DNA from: JAWCQZ01 sp964486625
GTDB taxonomy: Archaea; Halobacteriota; Syntropharchaeia; JACQPP01
Assembly (NCBI GenBank): GCA_964486625.1
Contig: CAZANW010000002.1
Span: 1-52,743, forward strand
Reading direction: 5' to 3'
DNA: 52,743 bases
Below the pieces are notes generated by a model that ran no database searches, had not been told where the DNA came from, and saw only the letters and a program-made list of their open reading frames with translations. This document shows, one piece after another, positions 1 to 9,204 of the stretch. Position 1 is the first letter of the stretch, and the number at the start of each line of letters is the position of its first letter. Made by a program: the position numbers and the translations under genes.

Positions 1-1
1 G

Positions 2-3000
2 GGCAACTCCACCGACCTCACTATCGCCCTGAACAACACCGGCCTGGGCCACGTGTTCGACGCCCGGATGAACGTCACCAACCTGCCTGCCGGCTGGACC
101 GTCAATTCCTCCGCGTCCGCCCCGCTCTTCTCGGCCGCCTACGTGAACAACACCACCGCCAACCGGACCAACACCCTCAACTTCCGCCTCACGGTCCCCG
201 CGAACGCCTCCCCCGGGAACTACTCGCTCTACGTGAACACCACCTGGAAGAACCTGGAGGAGAAGACCTGGGGCAACCAGACGTGGGACGGCGGCAGGAC
301 CAACAACTCCAGCGACGTCCTCTACATCAACGTCACCGCGACCCCCATCCTGGCGCTGAACACCAGCCGCATCGTCCTGGGCAACCTCTCCCAGAACACG
401 ACGGTCAACTTCCCGGCAGCCTTCCTCCTCAACAGCACGGGCAACGATTGGCTGAACAACACCCGGTTCACCCTGAACGAGAGCAACTTCGCCTCGGCAA
501 TCACGGTCGCCTTCTCGGGGAACAACACCAACTTCCCGCCCAACAACAACGTCACGGGCAACAACAACAGCATCACCGTCACGGTCGCCGTCGCCAAGCA
601 CGCCCCGGCCGGCGTCTACGAGGGGAGGTTCTTCGTCAACGCCACCGGCTCCTACGGACAGTGCGCCGCCGCGCCCGGGAGCAACTGCGACGCGACCCTG
701 AACATCTCCATGAACATCTCCGAGTCGACCTCTTGGAACACGACCGACTACGCGTTCAACAGCAGCTCCGACCCCGCCCGCCGCCTGAACGCCAACACCA
801 TGGACGTCGCCACCGGGGACGCCAACCTCACCCTCGGCTTCCTGAACATCACGAGCGAGTCCAACGTGGACCTCGCGTTCACGGTCAACAAGACCGAGCA
901 GGCGGGCCGGAACTTCGTGAACTTCTCCGCGGCGGGCTACAACTTCAGCAACTCGACCTTCGCGAATTTCACGCTGAACGCCACCGACTCCCCGGACTTC
1001 AAGAACATCACCCTCTACTACACGATTCCCGGGGACTTCTCGGGCTCCTCCTGGGTGAACATCACAGCGAACGCCACCCGGGCCGGCTGCGTGACCTGTC
1101 CCGCCAACCACCTGGTGAACAACTCCGGGACCGTCTCCTTCAACTTCACCCTCCGGGCCGCGGACCTGTCGCCCCCGAGCATCTTCAACGTGAGCGTCAA
1201 CGGCGACAACAACACGACCACCATCCCCGCGCTCGTGTTCGACGCGAGCCGCGACGTCATCACGATTGCCGCGAACGTGACCGACGTGGGGACGGGGGTC
1301 CGGGACGTCTGGGCCAACATCAGCCTCCCCAACGGCGCCTGGAGCAACTCAACCCAGTTGCTGCCGGTCTCCGGCAGTCTCTACCGCGGCACCTTCCCCG
1401 TCCCCGCCCTGAACGGGACCTACGCCCTCTTCGTCACGGCCTTCGACCTCAACGTCCCCGTCGCCAACTGCGCCGTGAACAACAGCGCCTCCACGGGCCC
1501 GTGCAGCCCCTGGCCCCAGGGCGGGTTCAGGTTCAACGCCACCAACACCACCGGCGGGAGTCTGGAGGAGAGCCCCGGGGCCATCGACGCCGACTTCGTC
1601 GTCTTCCCCGGCGGCCAGAGTTTCACGGTCAACGCGACCTTCGTGAACCCCGGCCCCGGGGGCGCCTACGACGCGTGGCTCAACATCTCCATCTACGCGA
1701 ACAACGTCACCGCCATCGCCGTCAACTCGACCTTCCAGAAGAACGAGTCGTGCGGCAACGTGTCCCGGGGGGCCCTCTGCACGAAGTTCTTCGACGTCAC
1801 CGCCCTGCCCGGGGCCTTCAACGGAACCTACGCCGTGAACACGACCCTCCGCTGGACGAATCCGAACGGGGCGGTCAACGCCTCGGTCGCGAACTCCACC
1901 GTCGTCCGCGTCTGGGCCAATCCCGTCCTGAACCTGAGCAACGGGACGGGCGCGGGCGTGGAGGACAAGATGGTGAACGTGACCGTGGACCACAACACCA
2001 CGAACTCCTCCGTGCCCCTCCGGGCTCTCGCGAACGGGAACTCGCCGCTCATCAACGTCACCTGGAACATGACCGGGGTGAACTCCAGCGGCTCCGCCGT
2101 CACCTTCGCCCTCAACGTCTCGGGCGGCCTGCGGAACTTCACGGCGGCCCAGGTCCCGGGCATCGACTTGGCCTCCGGGGCCGCCCAGGACCTCCTCCTG
2201 AACGTCTCGGTCCCGGAGAAACACCCCAGCGGGACGTGGGAGTTCCGGTTCGAGGCCAACGCCTCCAACTCCGCCTGCGTCTCTCCGGCGCGCTGCGGGA
2301 AGGTCTTCAACCTCTCCGTGACCGTGCCCGCGAGCCCGACGTGGACCCTCAACGACTCCGCGGGCCTCAACGTGACCTGCGGCTCGGCCGGCAACAAGGT
2401 GGAGGTGAACACCCCTTCCGCCCAACTCTGCGCGGTCCGGGTCAACAACACGGGGAACCGCGACCTCAACTTCACCCTCTCCCCCGCGAACCAGTCCGTC
2501 AACGCCACGGAGGGCTCGGGGAACCTGAGCCTGAACAACACATCGTTCATCATCGCCCGCCTCGGCGCCGCCACGTTCTTCAACGTGACCGTGAACACCA
2601 CCGGCGTCACGCCGGGCCAGTACAACTTCACCCTCTCGGTGGAGGCGCGGGACAACGCCACGAACGCGAGTGCCCAGCCCCTCCGGCGCAACCTCACTGT
2701 GAACCTGACCGTGTTCACCAAGCCGCTGATTGCGCTGCTGAACGCCACCACCCCCAACGAGACGAGCCCCGCCGCCGTGAACACCACCGAGGCCGGAAAG
2801 AACCTGCTGGTGCTGGAGCAGGGCTCCCCGGCGGTCATCTACGTGAACGTCACCGACAAGTCGGGGAGCGTCAACGCCACCATCCAGCAGGTCCGGGCCG
2901 ACGTCCTCCGGCCGAACGGGACCGGTTTCCTGAACGTTTCGACGGAGTGCGTCGCCAACTGCGTCTTCACGGCCGGCGACGACATCTCCACCTGGCGCAT

Positions 3001-5518
3001 CTCCATCCCCGGCGCCAACTTCACCCTCCGGGGCAACCACACGGCCAACCTCACCGCAGTGGACAACCTGGGCAACCCCAGCGACGCGGCGAGCATCACC
3101 CTGCGGGTCAAGCCCAAACTCATCTCCGTCGTCAACACCTCCAAGACCGCCGGCGGGACTCCGGCGACCGTCTTCGGACCGAGCGACAACGTCTTCTGGA
3201 ACATCAACGTGGCCGACCTCCTCGGGGCGCCCGTGGCGGGGCTCACCGCCAGCGTCGTCTTCCGGGACCCGGCCGGCGACCCCCCGGGCATCGCCTGCAC
3301 CACGAACGTCAGCAGCGCGGCAACGGACGCGAACGGGGCCGCCACCCTCCGGTGCAAGATGAGCAACGTCGGGACGGGAACGTGGACCTGGAACGTCACC
3401 CTCAACTACGCTGACGCGGCCAACAACACCACCTCCATCAACTTCTCCGCGGGGACCCTGACGGTCCAGGCCGCAGACCTCTTCGTGACGGTGGACCCCG
3501 GCGGCCCCTGGAAGCCCGGGGACACGGTGACGGCGACTGTCAGCACCAAGGACCAGAACCTCCAGACCCTCGGGGCCGGGGCAGTGACGGTGCGGGTCGA
3601 GCTCTACTATCCCAACAGCACCCTCTACCTCACCAACAGCAGCCCGCTCTTCCTGGCGGGCCCCGAACTCTGGAGCGCGACCTTGCCACTCGGCATCGAC
3701 ATCCCCTTCGGGACGGTGGGCTCCCCGAACTCCACCTACTTCGCCAAGGCGGTGGCCAACAAGACCGGGAGCAGCACCACCGTCAACGACTCCAAGGCGG
3801 TCTACGTGACCGACACCCTCACGGCGACCCTCTCGGTGGGGACTCCCCAGTTCAACAACAGCACGATGAACGCCTCCTTCCTGGTGTTCCGCTCGGGCAA
3901 CATCCCCGTGGACCCCGACTCGTTCACGCTCAACGTCACCTCGGCCGGCGACGCTCCCCTGGTGAGCGGGAACTGCGCCGCGCCGGTCAGCGTGAACGAC
4001 ACTTCCAACCTGCCCGCGAACGTCCAGAGACTGGGGACGGGCTTCTTCCTGGTCCAGTGCCAGCTCCAAGCCGCCCAGCCCCAAGGCTTCTACAAGGCCA
4101 ACCTCACGGTGGGCCGCAAAGGAATCACCGTGGGGGACCTCCGGGCTTTTGAAATCACCCTGTCGAGCCTCGACGTGAACGTCGAGGTCCTCTCCACAGA
4201 CGTCTCCGACCTCTCGTTCCGGGCCGTCATCACGAACCCGGGGGCCACGGGGCCCGTGGACATCACCGCCACCTGGTCGGTGTTCGCCTCGCCCCCTTTC
4301 GCGGCCGGGACCCAGGCGTGCCAGATCCGGCCCTTCACCACGACGGTGTGCCCGACCATCAAGGTGGTCCCGCCCGGAGCCGGGACGTTCAACATCGCCA
4401 TCACCGTGGCGGGTCCGGGAGTCCAGACGGTCAACATCCTCCGGCAGGTGAACGTCGGCGGCGCTCCCCCGCCGCCCCCGCCCGGGCAGCCCGGCGGGGC
4501 CGTGGCCGGAGGAGGCGCCGCCGGCGGAGGGGCGGCCCCGCCGGCCCCCGAGCGGCCCGCCCTGAAGGTAACGGCCCCCAAGGAAATCGACGCGGTCCGC
4601 GGCTACCGGCTCAACTACACCTTCACCGTGGAAAACGGCGGAGAGCTCCGCATCCCCGCTCTCGCGCTGGCCCTCCAGGGCGTCCCCCGGTCGTGGTGGA
4701 GCGTGACCTCCGAGGACGGCACCTTCGAACTCGGCCGCGGGCAGGTGAAGGGGTTCACCCTGACGCTCCAGATTCCGCCCGACGCCGACCGGGGCCGGCT
4801 TTCCCTGACCCTGACCGCCGAGGGGCAGGGTGTCCGGGACGCGGCGACCATCCTCCTCACCGTCTACGGAGACTGGAGCGAGCTCATCCCCGAAACCCTG
4901 CGCCGGGTGAACGACACCCTCGCCGAACTGGCGCGCCGGGCCCGGGAGGTCGGGGCGTCCGGGGCCGACGTGTCCGGCGCCCTCGACTTCCTCAACCAGG
5001 CGGGCGTGCGCCTGGAGCGGGCCCGGGAGGCCTACCTCAACCGCGACTTCGCCGCCGCGTCCCTGGACCTGGAGCGGGCCCGGACCCTCCTCGACCGGGC
5101 CAACGCCTACTTGGCCGCGGTTCCCCGGGTTGAGCCCGTCCCCGTGGCCCCTCAGACGGTGATTCTGGGAATCGTGGGGGTCCTCGCCGCGGCGGCGTTC
5201 GGAGTGGCGGTGTGGACCGGCCAGATTGCCCGCAGCCTGAGCCGGACCACCCGGAACCTCGTCCTCGGGCCCGGGGCACGCCCCGTCGCCGCGGGACCGC
5301 CCCCGCCGGGAGGCCAGGCATCCCCGCCCGGGCCCGCCGCGCAGCCCCCCGCGGCGCCGCCGGCGCAGAAGCCCCCGCCCGCGGACGCCTTCTCCGAGAG
5401 GATGAGCCGGGCCCGGGAGTCCACCGAGAAACTGGTGAAATCCCTCCAGGAGCAGATGGAGAAGGGGCTCATCTCAAAGGAGCGCTACGAGGATCTGGTG
5501 AGGAAAATTCGAAGATAG
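2..5518 (+). CDS. Giant surface glycoprotein, C-terminal part (5' end outside window)
   Basis: The reading frame is open from the first bases, so the true start lies upstream; about 1838 residues are visible. Nearly all of it is a chain of beta-sandwich-like repeats extremely rich in Asn-X-Ser/Thr N-glycosylation sequons, with few charged residues, as in archaeal S-layer or adhesin proteins. A Pro/Gly-rich hinge (nt 4468-4560) is followed by another extracellular domain, a helical stretch (nt 4880-5130), one membrane helix (nt 5158-5217), a Pro-rich tail and a short C-terminal helical motif resembling SHOCT domains. The inferred topology is therefore extracellular bulk with a cytoplasmic tail. 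A few paired cysteines (for example nt 660-690 and 2275-2295) may form disulfides. The exact role, scaffold or adhesin, cannot be told from sequence. Confidence 0.85.
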   Translation, partial: GNSTDLTIALNNTGLGHVFDARMNVTNLPAGWTVNSSASAPLFSAAYVNNTTANRTNTLNFRLTVPANASPGNYSLYVNTTWKNLEEKTWGNQTWDGGRTNNSSDVLYINVTATPILALNTSRIVLGNLSQNTTVNFPAAFLLNSTGNDWLNNTRFTLNESNFASAITVAFSGNNTNFPPNNNVTGNNNSITVTVAVAKHAPAGVYEGRFFVNATGSYGQCAAAPGSNCDATLNISMNISESTSWNTTDYAFNSSSDPARRLNANTMDVATGDANLTLGFLNITSESNVDLAFTVNKTEQAGRNFVNFSAAGYNFSNSTFANFTLNATDSPDFKNITLYYTIPGDFSGSSWVNITANATRAGCVTCPANHLVNNSGTVSFNFTLRAADLSPPSIFNVSVNGDNNTTTIPALVFDASRDVITIAANVTDVGTGVRDVWANISLPNGAWSNSTQLLPVSGSLYRGTFPVPALNGTYALFVTAFDLNVPVANCAVNNSASTGPCSPWPQGGFRFNATNTTGGSLEESPGAIDADFVVFPGGQSFTVNATFVNPGPGGAYDAWLNISIYANNVTAIAVNSTFQKNESCGNVSRGALCTKFFDVTALPGAFNGTYAVNTTLRWTNPNGAVNASVANSTVVRVWANPVLNLSNGTGAGVEDKMVNVTVDHNTTNSSVPLRALANGNSPLINVTWNMTGVNSSGSAVTFALNVSGGLRNFTAAQVPGIDLASGAAQDLLLNVSVPEKHPSGTWEFRFEANASNSACVSPARCGKVFNLSVTVPASPTWTLNDSAGLNVTCGSAGNKVEVNTPSAQLCAVRVNNTGNRDLNFTLSPANQSVNATEGSGNLSLNNTSFIIARLGAATFFNVTVNTTGVTPGQYNFTLSVEARDNATNASAQPLRRNLTVNLTVFTKPLIALLNATTPNETSPAAVNTTEAGKNLLVLEQGSPAVIYVNVTDKSGSVNATIQQVRADVLRPNGTGFLNVSTECVANCVFTAGDDISTWRISIPGANFTLRGNHTANLTAVDNLGNPSDAASITLRVKPKLISVVNTSKTAGGTPATVFGPSDNVFWNINVADLLGAPVAGLTASVVFRDPAGDPPGIACTTNVSSAATDANGAATLRCKMSNVGTGTWTWNVTLNYADAANNTTSINFSAGTLTVQAADLFVTVDPGGPWKPGDTVTATVSTKDQNLQTLGAGAVTVRVELYYPNSTLYLTNSSPLFLAGPELWSATLPLGIDIPFGTVGSPNSTYFAKAVANKTGSSTTVNDSKAVYVTDTLTATLSVGTPQFNNSTMNASFLVFRSGNIPVDPDSFTLNVTSAGDAPLVSGNCAAPVSVNDTSNLPANVQRLGTGFFLVQCQLQAAQPQGFYKANLTVGRKGITVGDLRAFEITLSSLDVNVEVLSTDVSDLSFRAVITNPGATGPVDITATWSVFASPPFAAGTQACQIRPFTTTVCPTIKVVPPGAGTFNIAITVAGPGVQTVNILRQVNVGGAPPPPPPGQPGGAVAGGGAAGGGAAPPAPERPALKVTAPKEIDAVRGYRLNYTFTVENGGELRIPALALALQGVPRSWWSVTSEDGTFELGRGQVKGFTLTLQIPPDADRGRLSLTLTAEGQGVRDAATILLTVYGDWSELIPETLRRVNDTLAELARRAREVGASGADVSGALDFLNQAGVRLERAREAYLNRDFAAASLDLERARTLLDRANAYLAAVPRVEPVPVAPQTVILGIVGVLAAAAFGVAVWTGQIARSLSRTTRNLVLGPGARPVAAGPPPPGGQASPPGPAAQPPAAPPAQKPPPADAFSERMSRARESTEKLVKSLQEQMEKGLISKERYEDLVRKIRR

Positions 5519-5552
5519 ATATCGCTCACTTCGGGCGAGATAATCGCGAAAC

Positions 5553-5561
5553 CTTTATATG
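5553..5561 (+). promoter_or_regulatory. TATA box of the zinc-finger gene
   Basis: CTTTATATG is centred about 25 bases before the ATG at 5582, the spacing expected for an archaeal promoter whose transcript starts at or next to the start codon. Confidence 0.6.
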
Positions 5562-5581
5562 TCTGGTTTCTATTGTCCACC

Positions 5582-5770
5582 ATGGCAGGCAAAGGACCCC
5601 GGCGCAGGAAGATTCGGAAGGTGATTGCCTACGTCTGCACGGGGTGCTACAAGACGTTTCCGAGCGGCGGCGAGGCCTCGGCCCACTACCGGGCGAAGCA
5701 CCCCGCGCCCGCCCGGGTCCCGGGCCGCAGGGGCCGGCGCCAGCGGGGACGGGGCCGCGGCCGCAGGTAA
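5582..5770 (+). CDS. Small C2H2-type zinc-finger protein
   Basis: Encodes 62 residues. An Arg/Lys-rich N-terminus is followed by a finger with Cys-x2-Cys, a 12-residue spacer and His-x4-His (residues about 18-39), then a very basic Arg/Gly tail. The make-up suggests a nucleic-acid-binding protein; no partner or target can be inferred. The ATG at 5582 is preferred over one three codons upstream because the TATA box at 5553-5561 places the transcript start there, making it leaderless. It stands alone, convergent with the cyclophilin gene. The finger is clear, the function unknown. Confidence 0.75.
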   Translation: MAGKGPRRRKIRKVIAYVCTGCYKTFPSGGEASAHYRAKHPAPARVPGRRGRRQRGRGRGRR

Positions 5771-5816
5771 ATAAAAACCGGACAAGAACCCGGACGGATA
5801 GCGAGCAAGCAGCGCG

Positions 5817-6533
5817 TTACTGGGTCCGGATGGTGACCCGTTTCAGCACCGCTTTCTGGAGCGGGTTGTCCCGGGAGTCCCGCGGCAAATTGACGATTTT
5901 GTCGACCGCGTCCATCCCCTGGACGACCCTGCCGAACGCGGTGTACTGGCCGTCGAGGGAGGGGGCGCGGGCGACCATGATGAAGAACTGGCTCCCCGCG
6001 CTGTTGGGGTCCCGGGAGCGGGCCATGCCGACCACGCCCCGCTCGAAGGGGACGTCGTTGAACTCCGCCTTGATGGTGTAGCCCGGCCCCCCCAGGCCGT
6101 CGTTGCTCCGGTCGTCATCCTTGCTGTTGGGGTCGCCCCCCTGGATCATGAAGCCGGGGATGACCCGGTGGAAGGCTGTCCCGTCGTAGAAGCCGGAGCG
6201 GGCGAGTTTCTTGAAGTTCTCCACGTGGCCCGGGGCCTTGTCGGGGAGGAACTCGAACACGATGTTGCCGTAGTCGGTTTCGAGGACCGCCACCTCCTTG
6301 CCGCCCGACGCGGCGGGGAGTGGCGTCACACTTGCTCCCGGTGCCGCCGGAAGTGGGGCGATGGGTTGCGGCCGGAGCAAGAAAACGGCGGAAACGACGA
6401 CGACGGCGAGAACAAGGAGGAGAAGGACACGGGGCTTCAGGACGCCCGTGAGCGGCCCGGACTTAAGGTTTTGTTGCCTCCCCGTCGCGGAGCGACGAGG
6501 AGGCGGGTTCCGCAGGAAACCGGGGCGCGCCAT
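5817..6533 (-). CDS. Membrane-anchored peptidyl-prolyl cis-trans isomerase (cyclophilin)
   Basis: Encodes 238 residues. Residues about 30-55 form a single hydrophobic segment, followed by an Ala/Pro-rich linker and a cyclophilin domain (about 78-238). The domain carries the family signature FHRVIPGFMIQGGDP and the GSQFFI motif of the active site. Cyclophilins catalyse rotation about Xaa-Pro bonds during protein folding; the anchor suggests action outside the cytoplasmic membrane, possibly on secreted or surface proteins. The start is two bases after the TGA of the upstream oxidoreductase gene, implying co-transcription and translational coupling. A shorter start just before the membrane segment cannot be excluded. 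Confidence 0.9.
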   Translation of the reverse strand: MARPGFLRNPPPRRSATGRQQNLKSGPLTGVLKPRVLLLLVLAVVVVSAVFLLRPQPIAPLPAAPGASVTPLPAASGGKEVAVLETDYGNIVFEFLPDKAPGHVENFKKLARSGFYDGTAFHRVIPGFMIQGGDPNSKDDDRSNDGLGGPGYTIKAEFNDVPFERGVVGMARSRDPNSAGSQFFIMVARAPSLDGQYTAFGRVVQGMDAVDKIVNLPRDSRDNPLQKAVLKRVTIRTQ

Positions 6534-6535
6534 GG

Positions 6536-7543
6536 TCACACCTTCAGGACAATCTTCCCGAAGTGGTCCCCCTTTTCCATCTTTCGGTGGGCGTCGGCCG
6601 CCCGCTCCAGCGGGAATGTCGAGTCCACCACCGGCCGGACCGCATTCCGCCCCGCGAGCCGCAGGACGGCCGCCAGATCCTTCCGGGTTCCGAGGTAGGT
6701 CCCGAGAATCGAGATGTGGCGCTGGTAGAGGGAGCGGATGTCCACGCTCCCGGTCCCGCCGGTGGTGACGCCGAAGGCCACCATGCGCCCCCCGCGGGCG
6801 AGGGCGTGAAGGCTCGCGGGCCAGGTCTGGGCCCCGGCGTGCTCGAGAACGACATCGGCCCCCCGGCCCCCGGTGAGGCGGCGGACCTCGTCGGCGACGT
6901 CCGCCTCCCGGTGGTTCACGACCTCGTCGGCGCCGAGGCGCGCGGCCTTCTTCATCTTCGCCTCGCTGCCGGCGGTGGCGATGACCCGGGCCCGGAGGTG
7001 CTTGCCCAGTTGGACCGCCGCGGAACCGACCCCGGAGCCCGCGCCCCAGACGAGGAGGGTCTCGCCCGCCCGGAGCCCCGCCCGCGCCACCAGGGCGTGG
7101 TGGGCGGTGGTGAAAACCAGCGGGACGGCCGCCGCCTCCTCCCACGAGAGGCCGGGCGGGGCCGGGAAGAGGCCGCGGCGCGGCAGGGCGACGCGCTCCG
7201 CGTATCCCCCGTCCACCTGGTAGCCGAGGACGCGGAGTTTCTCGCACCGGTTCTCCCGACCGCCCCGGCACGCTGCGCAGGAGCCGCAGGGGAGGCCCGG
7301 ATACGCCACGACCTTCCGCCCCTTGCCGGGGCCGCTCGCGATTTCCCCGGCCACGTCGGAGCCGAGGATGTGGGGCAGTGGAGGCCGGGCCACCGCGCCG
7401 GACCGGACCCAGAGGTCCAGGTGGTTCAGCGCGCACGCCCGGACCCGGACGAGGGCCTCGCCGGGACGCGGTTTTGGTTCGGGAGCCTCGCCGGGCTCCA
7501 GCACCTCGGGACCGCCGAAGGCACGCTGCAAAACGGCCCTCAT
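6536..7543 (-). CDS. Zinc-type medium-chain alcohol dehydrogenase / quinone oxidoreductase
   Basis: Encodes 335 residues with the two-domain MDR fold. An N-terminal GroES-like domain contains GSDVAGEI and a structural-zinc loop with four cysteines spaced C-x2-C-x2-C-x7-C (about residues 87-101). A Rossmann domain follows with the nucleotide-binding motif GAGSGVGSAAVQLG (about 163-176). Family members oxidise alcohols or reduce quinones and enones with NAD(P)H; the substrate is not predictable. It is the first gene of a pair with the cyclophilin. Its 5' side faces an AT-rich 7-base-period repeat rather than an obvious operon partner. Family assignment is secure, substrate is not. Confidence 0.88.
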   Translation of the reverse strand: MRAVLQRAFGGPEVLEPGEAPEPKPRPGEALVRVRACALNHLDLWVRSGAVARPPLPHILGSDVAGEIASGPGKGRKVVAYPGLPCGSCAACRGGRENRCEKLRVLGYQVDGGYAERVALPRRGLFPAPPGLSWEEAAAVPLVFTTAHHALVARAGLRAGETLLVWGAGSGVGSAAVQLGKHLRARVIATAGSEAKMKKAARLGADEVVNHREADVADEVRRLTGGRGADVVLEHAGAQTWPASLHALARGGRMVAFGVTTGGTGSVDIRSLYQRHISILGTYLGTRKDLAAVLRLAGRNAVRPVVDSTFPLERAADAHRKMEKGDHFGKIVLKV

Positions 7544-7552
7544 GGGTCAAAC

Positions 7553-7683
7553 CCCAAATTCGAGATCCTCAATCCTAAACAAATCCGAAATCTAAAGCAC
7601 AAAATCCAAAACGGCCGTTTTGAATTTTGAATTTGGGTCATTTGGATTTGTTTAGGGTTTAGAGTTTAGTGCTTTGAATTTTT
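7553..7683. repeat. AT-rich intergenic palindromic repeat with 7-base period, copy 1
   Basis: A strikingly AT-rich island in GC-rich surroundings. It is built of heptamers of the AAATCCN / TTTGGAT kind and is roughly self-complementary about the central AAAACGGCCGTTTT, with CCTAAACAAATCC on one side mirrored by GGATTTGTTTAGG on the other. A second copy lies at 15690-15836. It fills the gap between two leftward genes and encodes nothing. Confidence 0.85.
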
Positions 7684-7686
7684 CCT

Positions 7687-8493
7687 TTATGGCCCCAGCG
7701 CCGCCCGGCCGCCGTCCACGACCAGCGTCTGCCCGGTGATGAACCTCGACTCCCGCGAGGCGAGGAAGACCACCGCCTCGGCCACCTCCCCGGCCCGCCC
7801 CGCCCGCCCGAGGGGGACCGACGCCGCCCAGGCGCGCTCCGCCTCCGGGTCGAGGGGGTCGTTCATGCCCGCCGCGATGAGGCCGGGGGCGACGCAGTTC
7901 ACCCGGACCCGGGGCGCGAGGGCCAGGGCCAGGCAGCGGGAGAGCATCAGGAGGCCCGCCTTCGAGACGCTGTAGGGAATCCACCGCGTCCCCGGCCGCA
8001 GGCCGGAGGTGGAGGAGATGAAGATGAGGGAGGCGTCGCGGCTCCGTCGCAGGGCGGGAGCCGCCGCCTGCGCGCAGAGGAAGGCGCCGCGCAGGTTCAC
8101 GTCCATCACCCGGTCCCACGACTCCGGCGTGACCTCCTCCCATCCGACCTCGTCGGAGGTCCCGGCGTTGGCGACGAGGATGTCGAGCCCGCCCAGTTTC
8201 CGGGCCGACTCGCGCACCACCCGGCGGGCGTCGGCAGGCCGTGACAGGTCGCCCCGCACCGCCGCAGCCCGGATTCGGGAGGGGGCCGCAATCCGCGACC
8301 GGAAACCCTCGGGGGGGTTTCCGGAGCCCGAGATTTCGCCGGCCATGGCCCGGGCCCCGTCCCGGGAGCGGTGGTAGTGGACCGCCACCGAGGCCCCCTC
8401 GGTGGCGAGGGCCCGGACGATGGCGGAGCCGATGCCCCCGGCGCCGCCGGTGACGAGAGCCCTCCGGCCCGCGAGCCTCCCGGAACGTGCCAT
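7687..8493 (-). CDS. Short-chain dehydrogenase/reductase (SDR)
   Basis: Encodes 268 residues of the classical SDR fold: the cofactor motif TGGAGGIG near the N-terminus, NAG (about residue 115), a catalytic Ser in ISST and the YSVSK pair (Tyr-x3-Lys, about residue 167). It ends in the usual ITGQTLVVDGG. Such enzymes interconvert alcohols and ketones with NAD(P)H; FabG-like 3-oxoacyl reductases are closest in pattern, but the substrate is undetermined. A start at 8493 is favoured over in-frame upstream ones because those run into the divergent promoter of the 8567 gene. It is divergently transcribed from that gene and its stop abuts the AT-rich repeat. Confidence 0.88.
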   Translation of the reverse strand: MARSGRLAGRRALVTGGAGGIGSAIVRALATEGASVAVHYHRSRDGARAMAGEISGSGNPPEGFRSRIAAPSRIRAAAVRGDLSRPADARRVVRESARKLGGLDILVANAGTSDEVGWEEVTPESWDRVMDVNLRGAFLCAQAAAPALRRSRDASLIFISSTSGLRPGTRWIPYSVSKAGLLMLSRCLALALAPRVRVNCVAPGLIAAGMNDPLDPEAERAWAASVPLGRAGRAGEVAEAVVFLASRESRFITGQTLVVDGGRAALGP

Positions 8494-8532
8494 GGAGAGA
8501 GAGCGCCGACCGGGATTAAATCCTGCCGGGCC

Positions 8533-8542
8533 AACATTTATG
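8533..8542 (+). promoter_or_regulatory. TATA box of the PPOX/F420 gene
   Basis: AACATTTATG lies 25-30 bases before the ATG at 8567. It makes that codon, rather than the in-frame ATG at about 8543, the likely leaderless start. Confidence 0.5.
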
Positions 8543-8566
8543 ATGCCTATCGGCCCCCATTTCACG

Positions 8567-8962
8567 ATGGTCAAACTCCCCGACAAGGTGGCCAAGCTCT
8601 TCCAGGAGCCCAACTTCGCGTTTGTGGGAACGCTCATGAAAGACGGCTCGCCCCAGGTGAGCCCGGTGTGGGTCGATTACGACGGCAAGCACATCCTCGT
8701 GAACACCGCGGAGGGGCGGGCCAAGCCCCGGAACGTGCGCAAGGACCCCCGGGTGGCCGTCGCCATCGCCGACCGGAAGAACCCCTACCAGTATGCGGGC
8801 GTCCGGGGCAGGGTGGTGGAGGTCACCCACGACGGGGCCGAGGCCCACATCGACAAGATGGCCAAGAAATACATCGGCCAGGACCGCTACCCGTGGCGGC
8901 AGCCCGGCGAGAAGCGGGTCCTCCTGAAAATCGAGCCCCAGAGCGTCTTCACGATGGGGTAA
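8567..8962 (+). CDS. PPOX-class, probably F420-dependent, oxidoreductase
   Basis: Encodes 131 residues of the split-barrel flavin/F420-binding fold: FAFVGTLMKDGSPQVSPVW at the N-terminus, a central strand set with KPRNVRKDPRVAVAI, and a C-terminal YRVRGRVVEV-like strand. The pattern is that of actinobacterial and archaeal F420-dependent PPOX proteins rather than of PdxH, whose FMN motifs are absent. Members reduce diverse small molecules using F420H2 or FMN; no substrate is predicted. It is a single gene with its own TATA box, divergent from the SDR gene and followed by the promoter of rpoN. Confidence 0.8.
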   Translation: MVKLPDKVAKLFQEPNFAFVGTLMKDGSPQVSPVWVDYDGKHILVNTAEGRAKPRNVRKDPRVAVAIADRKNPYQYAGVRGRVVEVTHDGAEAHIDKMAKKYIGQDRYPWRQPGEKRVLLKIEPQSVFTMG

Positions 8963-8975
8963 CCCGGGGCAGTAG

Positions 8976-8984
8976 GTTTATAAG
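8976..8984 (+). promoter_or_regulatory. TATA box upstream of rpoN
   Basis: GTTTATAAG stands about 35 bases ahead of the rpoN ATG, giving a short untranslated leader. Confidence 0.5.
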
Positions 8985-9015
8985 CGCTCCCGGGTGAAAC
9001 AGGGCGCGGCTGACG

Positions 9016-9204
9016 ATGATTCCGGTCAGATGCTTCACCTGCGGCAAGGTCCTCGGCAGCCTCTACGAGGATTACAAGGGCCGGGTGGCGAAGGGGGAGC
9101 CCCCGGGCCAGGCCCTCGATGGGCTGGGCCTCCGGCGCTACTGCTGCCGTCGGATGCTCCTGACCCACGTCGAGGTCGTGGACACGCTGAACAAGTACCG
9201 GTAA
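9016..9204 (+). CDS. rpoN: DNA-directed RNA polymerase subunit N (Rpb10 homologue)
   Basis: Encodes 62 residues, the full family length. It has the zinc site made of CFTCGK at the N-terminus and the CC pair of RRYCCRRM near residue 45, the diagnostic atypical zinc knuckle of Rpb10/RpoN. The subunit helps assemble the RpoD-RpoL platform of the archaeal polymerase. It lies in the conserved run leading to rpoK, eno and rpsB. Its TAA stop touches the 3' end of the convergent tRNA-Pro gene with no spacer. Confidence 0.97.
   Translation: MIPVRCFTCGKVLGSLYEDYKGRVAKGEPPGQALDGLGLRRYCCRRMLLTHVEVVDTLNKYR

Noticed and set aside
1349..4084. Very long minus-strand frame (911 codons) opposite the surface protein
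   Set aside because: It mirrors the strongly biased codons of the plus-strand gene, is Gly/Val/Arg-rich without motifs, and has no domain pattern. Similar antisense frames opposite SMC, enolase and others were dismissed for the same reason.
7553..7683. CRISPR-like array in the AT-rich repeat
   Set aside because: Period of 7 bases, no spacers, no cas genes; it is a palindromic simple-heptamer repeat.
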